Of a DNA stretch of 40,812 bases, positions 32,013 to 40,782 are shown one piece after another; the first letter of the stretch is position 1; each line of letters starts with the position of its first letter. The notes below the pieces were generated by a model. It was not told where the DNA came from. It worked only from the letters and a program-made list of their open reading frames with translations, and ran no database searches. A program made the position numbers and the translations under genes. Origin of the DNA: Candidatus Hydrogenedentota bacterium (GTDB lineage Bacteria; Hydrogenedentota; Hydrogenedentia; Hydrogenedentales; JAJRTN01). Location: contig JAJRTN010000119.1 of assembly GCA_024278275.1 (NCBI GenBank), positions 1 through 40,812 of the forward strand, given 5' to 3'.

Positions 32013-33008
32013 ATGGCTACAAAGATTGGTATTAACGGTTTTGGCCGCATCGGGCGGAACGTGTTCAAGCTGCTCATGGGTTCGGATGAATTCGAGGTGG
32101 CGGCGATCAATGACCTGACCGACGCGAAGACCCTGGCCCACTTGCTCAAGTATGACAGCGTCAGCGGCGTCTACGCCGGCACGGTCGAAGCCAAGGACGA
32201 CGCCATGGTCGTCGATGGCAAGGAAATCAAGATTACGGCGATTAAGAACCCGGCCGAGCTGCCCTGGAAAGAACTGGGCGTGGATATGGTCTTGGAGAGC
32301 ACGGGCGTGTTTCGGACGAAGGAAAAGTGCATGCTGCACATCGAAGCGGGTGCCAGGAAGGTGCTCCTCAGCGTTCCTCCGAAGGATGCCATCGACGCCA
32401 TCATCGTGGCGGGCGTGAATGACGGCGAGTTGAAGGACAGCGACCAGATCGTCTCGAACGCCAGTTGCACCACCAACTGCCTGGCTCCTTTCGCCAAGGT
32501 GGTCCATGAGCAGTTCGGCATCAAGCGCGGTCTCATGACCACGATTCATGCCTACACGAATGATCAGCCCGCGCAGGACATGCCCCACAGCGACCTGCGC
32601 CGCGCCCGCGCCGCCGCGAACGCCATCATCCCCACGACCACGGGCGCGGCCCGCGCGGTGGGCAAGGTGATTCCCGAGCTTAACGGCAAGCTTGACGGCA
32701 TGGCCATGCGTGTTCCCGTGATCGACGGCTCGGTGGTCGACCTCGTGGTGGAGCTTGAAAAGGAAGCCACGGTGGAGGCCATCAACGGCGCCATCAAGGC
32801 GGCCGCCGAGGGTCCGCTCAAAGGCATCCTGCAGTATTGTGAAGACCCCATCGTCTCCTGTGACGTCATCGGCAACTCACACTCGAGCATCTTCGACGCG
32901 CTGAGCACGAGCGTGATGGACGGCAATTTCGCCAAGCTCATCTCCTGGTACGACAATGAGTGGGGCTATAGCTGCCGCTGCCTCGATCTTTTCAAGAAGA
33001 TGGCTTAA
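32013..33008 (+). CDS. gap: Glyceraldehyde-3-phosphate dehydrogenase
   Basis: This 331-residue NAD(P)-dependent enzyme converts glyceraldehyde-3-phosphate to 1,3-bisphosphoglycerate. Visible are the nucleotide-binding GINGFGRIGRNVFK (5-18), adenine-site AINDLTD with Asp after the second strand (typical of NAD preference) and the active-site SNASCTTNCLAPF, with catalytic Cys about 152 and the following His in MTTIHAYTNDQ. Also present are RAAANAIIPTTTGAARAVGKV and the C-terminal SWYDNEWGYSCR. GGAG precedes the ATG by 6 nt. pgk follows after 11 nt, a classical glycolytic pair. Confidence 0.98.
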   Translation: MATKIGINGFGRIGRNVFKLLMGSDEFEVAAINDLTDAKTLAHLLKYDSVSGVYAGTVEAKDDAMVVDGKEIKITAIKNPAELPWKELGVDMVLESTGVFRTKEKCMLHIEAGARKVLLSVPPKDAIDAIIVAGVNDGELKDSDQIVSNASCTTNCLAPFAKVVHEQFGIKRGLMTTIHAYTNDQPAQDMPHSDLRRARAAANAIIPTTTGAARAVGKVIPELNGKLDGMAMRVPVIDGSVVDLVVELEKEATVEAINGAIKAAAEGPLKGILQYCEDPIVSCDVIGNSHSSIFDALSTSVMDGNFAKLISWYDNEWGYSCRCLDLFKKMA

Positions 33009-33019
33009 GGAACGGGCTT

Positions 33020-34225
33020 ATGAAGAAGCTCAGTATCACGGACCTGGACCTGGCCGGCAAGCGGGTTCTCATGCGGGTTGATTTCAACGTTCCGCAACAT
33101 GAAGATGGCACGGTGCGCGATGACACGCGCATCCGCGCCGCGTTGCAGTCGATCCGCTACGTTCTGGATCATGGCGGCAAGCTCATCCTCATGTCGCACC
33201 TGGGCCGGCCGAAGAAGGTGAAGGACGATCCGGCGAAGTTGGCGCTGCTGAAGATGGATCCCGTGGCGAAGCATCTCGCGGGTTTGCTTGACGGTGTCAA
33301 GGTCACCAAGATGGACCAGGTGGTCGGCGACGCGGTCACGGCCGCGGTCGAGGCCATGGCGCCGGGCGAGATTGTGCTTCTGGAAAACACCCGTTTCGAG
33401 CAGGGCGAGGAGAAAAACGATCCCGCCCTGGCCGAGGCGCTGGCCAAGCTGGCGGATGTATATGTGAGCGACGCTTTCGGTACGGTTCACCGTGCCCACG
33501 CCTCCACGGAAGGGGTGACCAGGTTCGTCGCGCAAAGCGCGGCGGGCTTCCTCGTGGCCAGGGAAATGGAATACTTCGGCCAGGTGTTGGGCAATCCCAA
33601 ACGTCCGCTGGTCGCCATCCTGGGCGGCGCCAAGGTCTCCGACAAGATCACGGTCATCGAGAATCTCTTGAACCTCGTGGACACGCTGGTTGTTGGGGGG
33701 GGCATGGCGTATACCTTCATGAAGGCGCAGGGTCACGAAATCGGCAATTCCCTGCTGGATGAAGCCGGTATTGAAGTGGCCGGGAAAGTCATGGGCCTGG
33801 CCAGGGAGAAGGGTGTCGAGCTCTTGCTCCCCGTCGATAACATCGTGGCGGATGCCTTCTCGAACGATGCCAACACGAAAACGGTGGAGGTGGGCGGTAT
33901 CGAGGCGGGCTGGGAAGGCCTGGACATCGGTCCCAAGACACTGGCCCTTTTCACCGAAACCATCAGGAAGGCGGCCACCGTGGTCTGGAACGGCCCCGTG
34001 GGCGTTTTCGAGATGGAAAAATTCGCCAAGGGCACCCTTGGAATCGCCCAGTGCCTGGCGGAGAGCGATGTAATCAGTATTATTGGCGGCGGCGATACGG
34101 CGGCGGCGGTGAAGCAGTTTGGCCTGGCCGACAAGATGTCGCATGTATCGACCGGTGGCGGCGCTTCCCTCGAAATGCTTGAGGGAAAGACGCTTCCCGG
34201 ATTGGCCGCGTTGAACGACAAATAG
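33020..34225 (+). CDS. pgk: Phosphoglycerate kinase
   Basis: This 401-residue enzyme transfers phosphate from 1,3-bisphosphoglycerate to ADP. It has GKRVLMRVDFNVP (17-29), HLGRPK (58-63), VLLENTRFEQGEEKND, SDAFGTVHRAHAST, the hinge and nucleotide-domain segments RPLVAILGGAKVSDKI and VVGGGMAYTF, VWNGPVGVFE and the C-terminal SIIGGGDTAAAV...HVSTGGGASLEMLEGK. Length and motif order are normal. It follows gap by 11 nt, whose stop region contains the GGAAC/GGGC ribosome site, and ends 121 nt before rpsO. Confidence 0.98.
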   Translation: MKKLSITDLDLAGKRVLMRVDFNVPQHEDGTVRDDTRIRAALQSIRYVLDHGGKLILMSHLGRPKKVKDDPAKLALLKMDPVAKHLAGLLDGVKVTKMDQVVGDAVTAAVEAMAPGEIVLLENTRFEQGEEKNDPALAEALAKLADVYVSDAFGTVHRAHASTEGVTRFVAQSAAGFLVAREMEYFGQVLGNPKRPLVAILGGAKVSDKITVIENLLNLVDTLVVGGGMAYTFMKAQGHEIGNSLLDEAGIEVAGKVMGLAREKGVELLLPVDNIVADAFSNDANTKTVEVGGIEAGWEGLDIGPKTLALFTETIRKAATVVWNGPVGVFEMEKFAKGTLGIAQCLAESDVISIIGGGDTAAAVKQFGLADKMSHVSTGGGASLEMLEGKTLPGLAALNDK

Positions 34226-34346
34226 CCATGTTGCCGGGCTCCCGCATGGGGCGGGGACCCGCGGCATGCGATTGCCCACCACTCGGTCGCCCGAGGTCAC
34301 CGGCGGCGTACTGGGGGTAGGGTGAAGCAGAAAGGAACGGTGAGTC

Positions 34347-34616
34347 ATGGCTTTGGCAAAAGAGCGCAAGCAGGAGCTTGTCGAAAAGTTCGGCAAGGAC
34401 GACAAGGACACGGGTTCGACGGAAGTGCAGATCGCCCTCCTCACGGAGCGGATCAACCATCTGACCGAACACTTCAAGATTCACAAGAAAGACTTCGGCG
34501 GCCGGCGTGGTCTGCTGAAGTTGGTGGGTCGGCGGCGCAACCTGCTTTCCTACCTGCGCAAGCGAAACCTGGAAGGGTATCGCGCGCTTATCAAGGAACT
34601 GGGCCTGCGTAAGTAA
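34347..34616 (+). CDS. rpsO: Ribosomal protein S15
   Basis: This 89-residue protein is the standard S15 length. Motifs are [37 protein letters not shown] and [20 protein letters not shown], both in the usual helices, ending [10 protein letters not shown]15 binds the central domain of 16S rRNA and nucleates 30S assembly. Its position directly before pnp is widely conserved. AAGGAACGGTGAG precedes ATG 34347. Confidence 0.98.
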   Translation: MALAKERKQELVEKFGKDDKDTGSTEVQIALLTERINHLTEHFKIHKKDFGGRRGLLKLVGRRRNLLSYLRKRNLEGYRALIKELGLRK

Positions 34617-34619
34617 GCC

Positions 34620-34650
34620 AATCGGGGCGGCGGTAACGCCGCCCCGATTT
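34620..34650 (+). terminator. rpsO-pnp intercistronic hairpin
   Basis: AATCGGGGCGGCG-GTAA-CGCCGCCCCGATT is a perfect 13-bp stem ending in TTT, 4 nt after the rpsO stop. In E. coli this junction has a terminator and RNase III processing sites that couple to PNPase autoregulation. A second structure (GGCGCCG...CGGCGCC, about 34670-34708) lies before pnp. Confidence 0.75.
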
Positions 34651-34799
34651 CGCATGAAGCCCCTTTGGGCGCCGCGAAATATGCCTTTTTCGGCAAACTT
34701 CGGCGCCGTGAAATGAACGAAGAAGAGAAGAGAAAAAACGAAAGTGGTTTGGATGGCACGTTGTGGGAGACGTTCCCTCGGCCACGGAGCAAGAAAGAA

Positions 34800-37094
34800 A
34801 TGGTAGAACGTCTCTCCGTAATGCTGGACGATGTGGAGCTCCAGTTTGAAACTGGCCGCATCGCCAAACAGGCGCATGGCGCCGTTATTTGCCGCAGTGG
34901 CGACACGATGGTGTTGTCGGCCACCTGCGTGGCCCCCGAAGCGAAGCCCGGTCAGGATTTTTTCCCCATGACCGTGGATTACCGCGAAAAATTCTACGCT
35001 GTGGGCCAGGTTCCCGGGAACTTTTTCCGTCGTGAGGCCCGGCCGTCGGAACGCGAAATACTCGTGTGCCGCATGACCGACCGGCCTTTGCGGCCCCTTT
35101 TCCCCAAGAACTTTACCAACGAATTGCAGGTCTGCCAGACCGTGCTTTCCGCGGACAACGTGAACGACCCGGACGTGTTGTCCATCAACGCCGCCTCGGC
35201 CGCGTTGCACATTTCCAAGATCCCCCTCCTGGAGCCCATTGGCGCGGTCCGCGTGGGACGCCTCGACGGCAGGCTGGTGGTCAATCCGGCCGTTGATGAC
35301 CGGGACGTGATTGACATCAACATTGTCATCGCCGGTACGCGCGACGCCATCACCATGGTGGAAGGCAGCGCCCGGGAAGTTTCCGAAGAGGACATGCTCG
35401 ACGCGCTTGAGTTCGGGCACAAGCACATTCAGACCATCATCGGCACCATCGAGGAACTTCGCAACCGCGTAGGCGTCGAGAAGATGCCCGTGGAAGAAAA
35501 GGAACTGGACGCAACGGTCGTGGCCGACGTGGACGCGTTGGCCACCGACCGCGTAAAGGCCGCCTTGGCCATCAGCGACAAGCAGGAGCGGTACGACACC
35601 CTGGACGCGCTGAAGGAGGAAGTGAAGGCGGCACTCGCCGAAAAATACGGCGAGGAACGCTATGAAGAGGTTGCCGGCGACATCAGCGAGGCCTATCGCG
35701 AATTGAAGAAGCGCACCATGCGCCAGGCCGTTATCGACACCAACATTCGCATGGATGGCCGCCAGCTCGACGAAATACGGAAGATCACCGTCGAGGTGGG
35801 TGTGTTGCCCCGGGCGCATGGCTCGGCCCTCTTCACGCGCGGCGAGACCCAGGCCCTGGTGACCACCACCCTGGGGACCTCGCGGGATGAAATGCGTATC
35901 GATGAACTGACGGGCGACGAGTTCCGGCGCTTTTTCCTGCACTACAATTTCCCGCCGTGGTCGGTGGGTGAAGTGCGGCGAATCATGGGCCCGGGCCGGC
36001 GTGAGATCGGCCACGGGAAGCTGGCCGAGCGTGCCCTTGCCGAATCGATTCCCTTCGCCGATATGGATGATCCGGAAGAGGCCGAGGAATCGGATTTCCC
36101 TTACACCGTGCGCATCGTGTCGGAGATCACCGAGAGCAACGGTTCCAGTTCCATGGCGACCGTTTGCGGTGGTTCCCTCAGCATGATGGACGCCGGCGTG
36201 CCGGTCAAGGCGCCCGTGGCCGGTATCGCCATGGGTATGATCAAGGAAGGCGACGAGATCCGCATCCTCTCCGATATCCTGGGCGACGAGGATCACCTGG
36301 GCGACCTGGACTTCAAGGTCTGTGGCACGGCCAACGGCATCACCGCGTTCCAGATGGACACGAAGGTCAAGGGCCTGGCCCGCGAGGTTATGGCGAAGGC
36401 CCTGGCCCAGGCCAAGGCGGGCCGCGAGCACATCCTCGGCAAAATGGCCGAGGTGCTTCCCGCGCCGCGCGAGGAGATCTCCGAATACGCACCGCGTATC
36501 TACACCATCAAAATCGATCCCGAGAAGATCCGCGACGTCATCGGGCCGGGCGGCAAGGTTATCCGCGCCATCCAGAAGGACACGGAGGCCGAGATCGGCA
36601 TCGAGGATGACGGCACCGTCAAGGTGGCGGCCCTCGACGCCGAGCACGCCAACGCGGCCATCGAGATGATCAAGGAGATCACGGCCGACGTTGAGGTCGG
36701 TGCCATCTACCAGGGCACGGTCGTGCGCATCATGAACTTCGGCGCCTTTTGCAGCCTCGTGGGCAACCGCGACGGCCTGGTCCATATCTCCGAGCTGGCC
36801 GTGGGACGTGTTGGCGAAGTGACCGACGTGGTTGATATCGGCGACGTGATCGATGTGAAAGTGATCGAGATAGACAGCCAGGGCCGGGTGAACCTGTCCA
36901 AGGTGCAGGCCGACATCGAACTGGGCCGCATCGACCCGGAAGACGTGCGCAAACACCAGGAAAACAGGGATCGTGGTCGAAATGATCGCGGCGGACGTGG
37001 TGGCGACCGCGGTGGGCGCAATGATCGCGGCGGCCGGGGCCGCGGGGGTGATCGGGGCGGCCGCAGCGGTGGTCGTGGCGGCGGACGCCGTTAA
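34800..37094 (+). CDS. pnp: Polynucleotide phosphorylase with RGG-rich C-terminal tail
   Basis: This 764-residue phosphorolytic 3'-5' exoribonuclease has a first RNase PH domain (FETGRIAKQAHGAVICRSGDTMVL; FFRREARPSEREIL) and an alpha-helical linker. The catalytic second RNase PH domain has LFTRGETQAL, SSSMATVCGGSLSMMDAGVP and DILGDEDHLGDLDFKV, with the metal-binding acidic pair. A KH domain (IGPGGKVIRAIQ) and an S1 domain (GAIYQGTVVRIMNFGAFC...HISELA) follow. A tail of about 45 residues rich in Arg-Gly follows S1 (NDRGGRGGDRGG, repeated). ATG 34800 gives the family start with GGAG 10 nt upstream; the frame is open to 34665, but those residues are not conserved. Confidence 0.96.
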   Translation: MVERLSVMLDDVELQFETGRIAKQAHGAVICRSGDTMVLSATCVAPEAKPGQDFFPMTVDYREKFYAVGQVPGNFFRREARPSEREILVCRMTDRPLRPLFPKNFTNELQVCQTVLSADNVNDPDVLSINAASAALHISKIPLLEPIGAVRVGRLDGRLVVNPAVDDRDVIDINIVIAGTRDAITMVEGSAREVSEEDMLDALEFGHKHIQTIIGTIEELRNRVGVEKMPVEEKELDATVVADVDALATDRVKAALAISDKQERYDTLDALKEEVKAALAEKYGEERYEEVAGDISEAYRELKKRTMRQAVIDTNIRMDGRQLDEIRKITVEVGVLPRAHGSALFTRGETQALVTTTLGTSRDEMRIDELTGDEFRRFFLHYNFPPWSVGEVRRIMGPGRREIGHGKLAERALAESIPFADMDDPEEAEESDFPYTVRIVSEITESNGSSSMATVCGGSLSMMDAGVPVKAPVAGIAMGMIKEGDEIRILSDILGDEDHLGDLDFKVCGTANGITAFQMDTKVKGLAREVMAKALAQAKAGREHILGKMAEVLPAPREEISEYAPRIYTIKIDPEKIRDVIGPGGKVIRAIQKDTEAEIGIEDDGTVKVAALDAEHANAAIEMIKEITADVEVGAIYQGTVVRIMNFGAFCSLVGNRDGLVHISELAVGRVGEVTDVVDIGDVIDVKVIEIDSQGRVNLSKVQADIELGRIDPEDVRKHQENRDRGRNDRGGRGGDRGGRNDRGGRGRGGDRGGRSGGRGGGRR

Positions 37095-37126
37095 CCGCCG
37101 GGGTGCTGAGAACCAATGCAATCCAT

Positions 37127-37149
37127 GGCGCCCCCTTCGCGGGGGCGCC
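37127..37149 (+). terminator. Terminator after pnp
   Basis: GGCGCCCCC-TTCGC-GGGGGCGCC, a 9-bp GC stem 33 nt after the pnp stop, followed by CTTCCATTTC. Confidence 0.7.
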
Positions 37150-37206
37150 CTTCCATTTCAGGGAATCGTTCCGTTCCTGTAATGCAGAAGAGGCTTCCGG
37201 TCTCTT

Positions 37207-37232
37207 GCAAAGCGGCTGGAAGCTGCTTCCGC
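37207..37232. repeat. Short palindromic repeat, copy 2
   Basis: GCAAAGCGGCTGGAAGCTGC continues to TTCCGC; it is the inverse of 7411-7436. It sits 80 nt before the M16 gene. Confidence 0.5.
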
Positions 37233-37310
37233 ATCAGCTATGGTGTGCTGAAACACGCCCTGCGATACCGCCGTACACGATTAGCATTCTAAAAGACGGA
37301 GCACACCAAC

Positions 37311-38575
37311 GTGAGTACTTCGGAATCTTCAAATAGCGCGCGCGTGCATGTTCTGGACAACGGCCTTACGGTGAGCATGGAGTGCCTGCCCTATCTTCGC
37401 TCGGCTTCCGTGGGCGTCTGGGTTCACACGGGATCGGCCGATGAACGGAACGGGGAAAGCGGGTTGGCCCACTTCCTTGAACATCTCTTCTTCAAAGGCA
37501 CCAAGACCCGAAACGTTCATGAACTCATGGCGGCTGTTGAGTCGCGCGGCGGTCACCTCAATGCCTTCACGTCCCGTGAATACACCTGTCTTTACGTGAA
37601 GACCCTGGACGAGCATGTGCCCGTGGCCATTGAAATCCTGGCCGACATCGTCAAGAACTCCCTCTTTTGCGATCTCGAAAAGGAGCGCAATGTCATCCTC
37701 GAAGAAATCGCCTCGGTGGAGGACACGCCCGACGAATATGTCTTCGATCTTCTCGCCGAGTACCATTGGCCGAACCATCCCCTCGGTCGCTCCGTATCGG
37801 GTTCCACCGAATCCATGCTCAAGCTGGGGCTGGATGAGGTGAAGCGTTTCTATGACGCGTGGTACCGGCCCAACAACCTGTTCTTTTCCATCGTGGGTAA
37901 CCTGGACGAGACACGGGTCCTGGACCAGGTTGTCTCCGAGTTCGGCGAGCTGGCGCCGCGCGAACTGCCGCCCCGGCACCAGCCCCCTGTTTTCCGGGCC
38001 GGCGTCCACACGGTGGACCGTGATGTCGCCCAGGCCCACGTCTGCCTCTCCTTCCCCGGCCCCACGCTCCACGACGCCGACCGTTACGTATGCGACATGG
38101 TGAGCAGTATTCTGGGAGGCGGGTCCACGTCCCGCCTTTTCTAGAAAATACGTGAAGAAGAGGGCCTGGCCTACAGTATCTACACCTTCGATTCCTTTTA
38201 CCGCACCACGGGTGCCATCGGCATCGCGGCCACGGTGGCCCCGCAGAATTACGCCAGGACCCTTGACCTCACCTTCTCCGAGATTCTCAGGTTTTGTGAG
38301 GAAGGCGTCGGCGAGGAGGAACTGCAAATGAACCGCGAGCAAATCAAGGGGGGCATGCTCATGGCGCTGGAGAGTACCTTTTCCCGCATGTCGCGCATCG
38401 CCCGCTCCCTCATGTACCACGGCCGCATCGTCGGCGTGGACGAGGTGATCGCCAAGGTGGATGCCGTGACCGCCGAGGAAGTCCGGGACTTCGCGCGCCG
38501 CACCTTCACCCCCGGGAATTGCGCCCTCACCGTGCTCGGCCCCACGGGCGGCCACGTGCTGGAAAGGATTCCCCT

Positions 38576-38579
<4 letters not shown>
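37311..38579 (+). CDS. M16 (pitrilysin-type) zinc peptidase interrupted by one in-frame TAG (codon 278)
   Basis: Read through TAG at 38142-38144, the frame encodes a 422-residue single M16 peptidase of the MlpA/YmxG or mitochondrial-processing-peptidase-beta type. The inverted zinc motif HFLEH lies near residues 52-56, the distal Glu is in [20 protein letters not shown], and the C-terminal half has [27 protein letters not shown]. Relatives read SSRLFQ-x-IRE there (Bacillus MlpA has SRLFQDVRE), so TAG replaces Gln (or Glu). The frame continues intact for 144 codons to GTGA, overlapping dut. It starts at GTG 37311 with GGAG upstream. pnp-M16 adjacency also occurs in Bacillus. It may be a mutant, an error or a recoded gene. 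Confidence 0.9.
38142..38144 (+). other. In-frame TAG at the conserved Gln/Glu of the M16 SRLFQ motif
   Basis: Context TTC-TAG-AAA. One transition (CAG to TAG) would account for it. Both flanking halves align to the family without gap or frameshift. Confidence 0.85.
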
Positions 38580-39064
<485 letters not shown>

Positions 39065-39100
39065 GCAGGGGGACGGTCAGCGCCTCCGGAGCCCCGCCTG

Positions 39101-40528
39101 TCACCCCTGGTATTCGCGGCGCATGGTGGTGGCGGGAATCCCCATACCCTCGCGGTACTTGGTAACCGTGCGCCGGGCGATGTTGGTGCCCTGTGCCTTG
39201 AGGAGGTTGGCGATTTTCTGGTCACTCAGGGGTTTGCGTTTGTCTTCCCCTTCAATGATTTTCTTGATCTGCGCCTGAATACTTTTCGAGGATTGGTCCT
39301 CTCCCGAGTCGGTGTGAAGACCGGGGGAAAAGAAAAACTTCAGTTCAAAGAGGCCTTGGGGCGTCTGCATGTATTTCCCCCGTGTCGTGCGTGCCACGGT
39401 GGATTCATGCATGCCGATCATACTGGCTATGTCCTGTAGTTTCAGGGGACGGATGTATTCGATACCCCGAAGCAGAAACTCATGCTGCACGTCCACGATG
39501 GCCTGGGCCACCTTGAGGATCGTCTGTTGACGCTGGGTAATGTTTCGGGCGAGCCACCGGGCCGATTCGATCTTCTCCCGGATATACTCCCGTTCCTCCT
39601 TGGACATGTCGGCCTGGCGTGCCTGCTGGATGAAAGTCTCGTTGATTTCCAGGTGCGAGAGCGTTTCCGAAACCAGCCGTACCACGAACTTGTCGTCCAC
39701 CATGTCCACCACCAGCTCCGGCTGGATGTACTGGGGCGGGCCGCTGGAATAGGCCCGGCCCGGCCATGGGTCGAGGGTGGCCAGCAGGGCCTTCAGTTCC
39801 TCCACGCGCTCCGGCGTGATATTCATGGCCCGGGCGATCTTCGGGATCTGGCGCTGTTTAAGCGCTTCCAGGTGATCCCGTACCAGGATGCGCAGCTCGG
39901 GCTCATAGGGGTATTCGGCGTCAATCTGAAGAATCAAACACTCCACCACGTCGTGGGCGCCCACGCCGGTGGGTTCGCAACGCTGCAGGATGGCAAGGGC
40001 CTCCCAAACCTTCTGCTCCGGGACGCCCATTTCCAGCGCTATCTCGCGCTCGTCGCCGGTGAAATAGCCCCGCTCATCAATATCGCCGATGATGATCCGT
40101 TCCCCAATGGCATACAGCGTGTCATCCATCGTGGCAATGCGCACTTGCGTCATCAGTTTGGCCCGCAGCGAATCCTCCTGCGTGATGGAATCCTCGTAGT
40201 ATTGACGCCGGGCAAAGTTGTCGGGATTCTGACTGAGATCGCGCCCCTCACGGTGCCGGATGCCCCAGTTGTCGCGGAACATGTCCAGGTCGAAGGACTC
40301 GTCGAAAGCGGTATCCTCTTCCTTTGGGGAGTTGGCCTCCGGCTTGGGATCGGGCTCCTCCTTCTTTCGCTTCTGTTCAAGGAAAGGATTGGTTTCCATT
40401 TCCTGCTGAACATACTGCTCCAGTTCCATCCCGTTGAATTGCAGGATTTGAAGTGCCTGCTGCATCTTCTGGGTCAGAACCAACTGCTGGCTCTGGGTCT
40501 GAACCAGCCTATGTTCCATGTTCATCAT
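39101..40528 (-). CDS. rpoN: RNA polymerase sigma-54 factor
   Basis: This 475-residue sigma-54 has the Gln- and Leu-rich activator region I (LVQTQSQQLVLTQKMQQALQ, residues 8-27), a short acidic region II (about 50-85, KEEDTAFDESFDLD) and the core-binding domain (ILQRCEPTGVGAHDV; RIATMDDTLYAIGERIIIGD). The -12-binding HTH is LKLQDIASMIGMHESTVART. The -24-contacting RpoN box ARRTVTKYRE lies near residue 458. It directs polymerase to GG/GC promoters and needs activators like the protein at 2650-4014. ATG 40528 is the first of several nearby Met codons. Upstream lie overlapping sigma-70 and sigma-54 promoters. The gene is convergent with dut (36 nt between stops). Confidence 0.97.
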   Translation of the reverse strand: MMNMEHRLVQTQSQQLVLTQKMQQALQILQFNGMELEQYVQQEMETNPFLEQKRKKEEPDPKPEANSPKEEDTAFDESFDLDMFRDNWGIRHREGRDLSQNPDNFARRQYYEDSITQEDSLRAKLMTQVRIATMDDTLYAIGERIIIGDIDERGYFTGDEREIALEMGVPEQKVWEALAILQRCEPTGVGAHDVVECLILQIDAEYPYEPELRILVRDHLEALKQRQIPKIARAMNITPERVEELKALLATLDPWPGRAYSSGPPQYIQPELVVDMVDDKFVVRLVSETLSHLEINETFIQQARQADMSKEEREYIREKIESARWLARNITQRQQTILKVAQAIVDVQHEFLLRGIEYIRPLKLQDIASMIGMHESTVARTTRGKYMQTPQGLFELKFFFSPGLHTDSGEDQSSKSIQAQIKKIIEGEDKRKPLSDQKIANLLKAQGTNIARRTVTKYREGMGIPATTMRREYQG

Positions 40529-40614
40529 GGGTGAAACCGCACCTTGAAATCCATGTGATACCGCTGCCCGTGGATGGGCCGTTTACACCCCTTGGGCGGT
40601 TGGGGCAAGTCAAG

Positions 40615-40630
40615 AGCAAATCCCGTGCCA
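40615..40630 (-). promoter_or_regulatory. Full-consensus sigma-54 promoter upstream of rpoN
   Basis: On the minus strand this reads TGGCACG-GGAT-TTGCT, matching the sigma-54 consensus TGGCACG-N4-TTGCW at every defined base. The start point would be near 40603, about 75 nt before rpoN. It overlaps the -10 of the sigma-70 promoter by one base. Confidence 0.75.
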
Positions 40631-40658
40631 TTCTACCACCGAAGCGGGGAACTGTCAA
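40630..40658 (-). promoter_or_regulatory. Consensus sigma-70 promoter of rpoN
   Basis: On the minus strand this reads TTGACA, a 17-nt spacer and TAGAAT, with TGG before the -10. The start would be near 40623, leaving a leader of about 95 nt. Confidence 0.75.
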
Positions 40659-40730
40659 TTGAAAGCGCCGTTTTGGGCCTGCGTCACCAAAGTGAGTTTT
40701 TCGATTTTTCTTTTGTTTTTGGGCAGTAGC

Positions 40731-40750
40731 ATGTAGTATATATACTACAT
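40731..40750. promoter_or_regulatory. Perfect 20-bp palindrome in the divergent rpoN region
   Basis: ATGTAGTATATATACTACAT has perfect dyad symmetry and lies in an AT-rich island. It lies 32 bp before the start codon of the rightward gene and contains TATA-like -10 sequences, so it is a likely operator. It also lies about 130-140 bp upstream of the sigma-54 start point of rpoN, an activator-site distance. Confidence 0.65.
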
Positions 40751-40782
40751 GGTCGTTGATTACAACCACAGGAGGATTGAGT

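Noticed and set aside
34080-37121. A 1013-codon open frame on the minus strand, antisense to pnp and part of pgk/rpsO
   Set aside because: Composition is His/Val/Ala/Asp-rich nonsense typical of the complement of GC-rich codons, it has no recognisable domain or SD, and it covers three certain genes.
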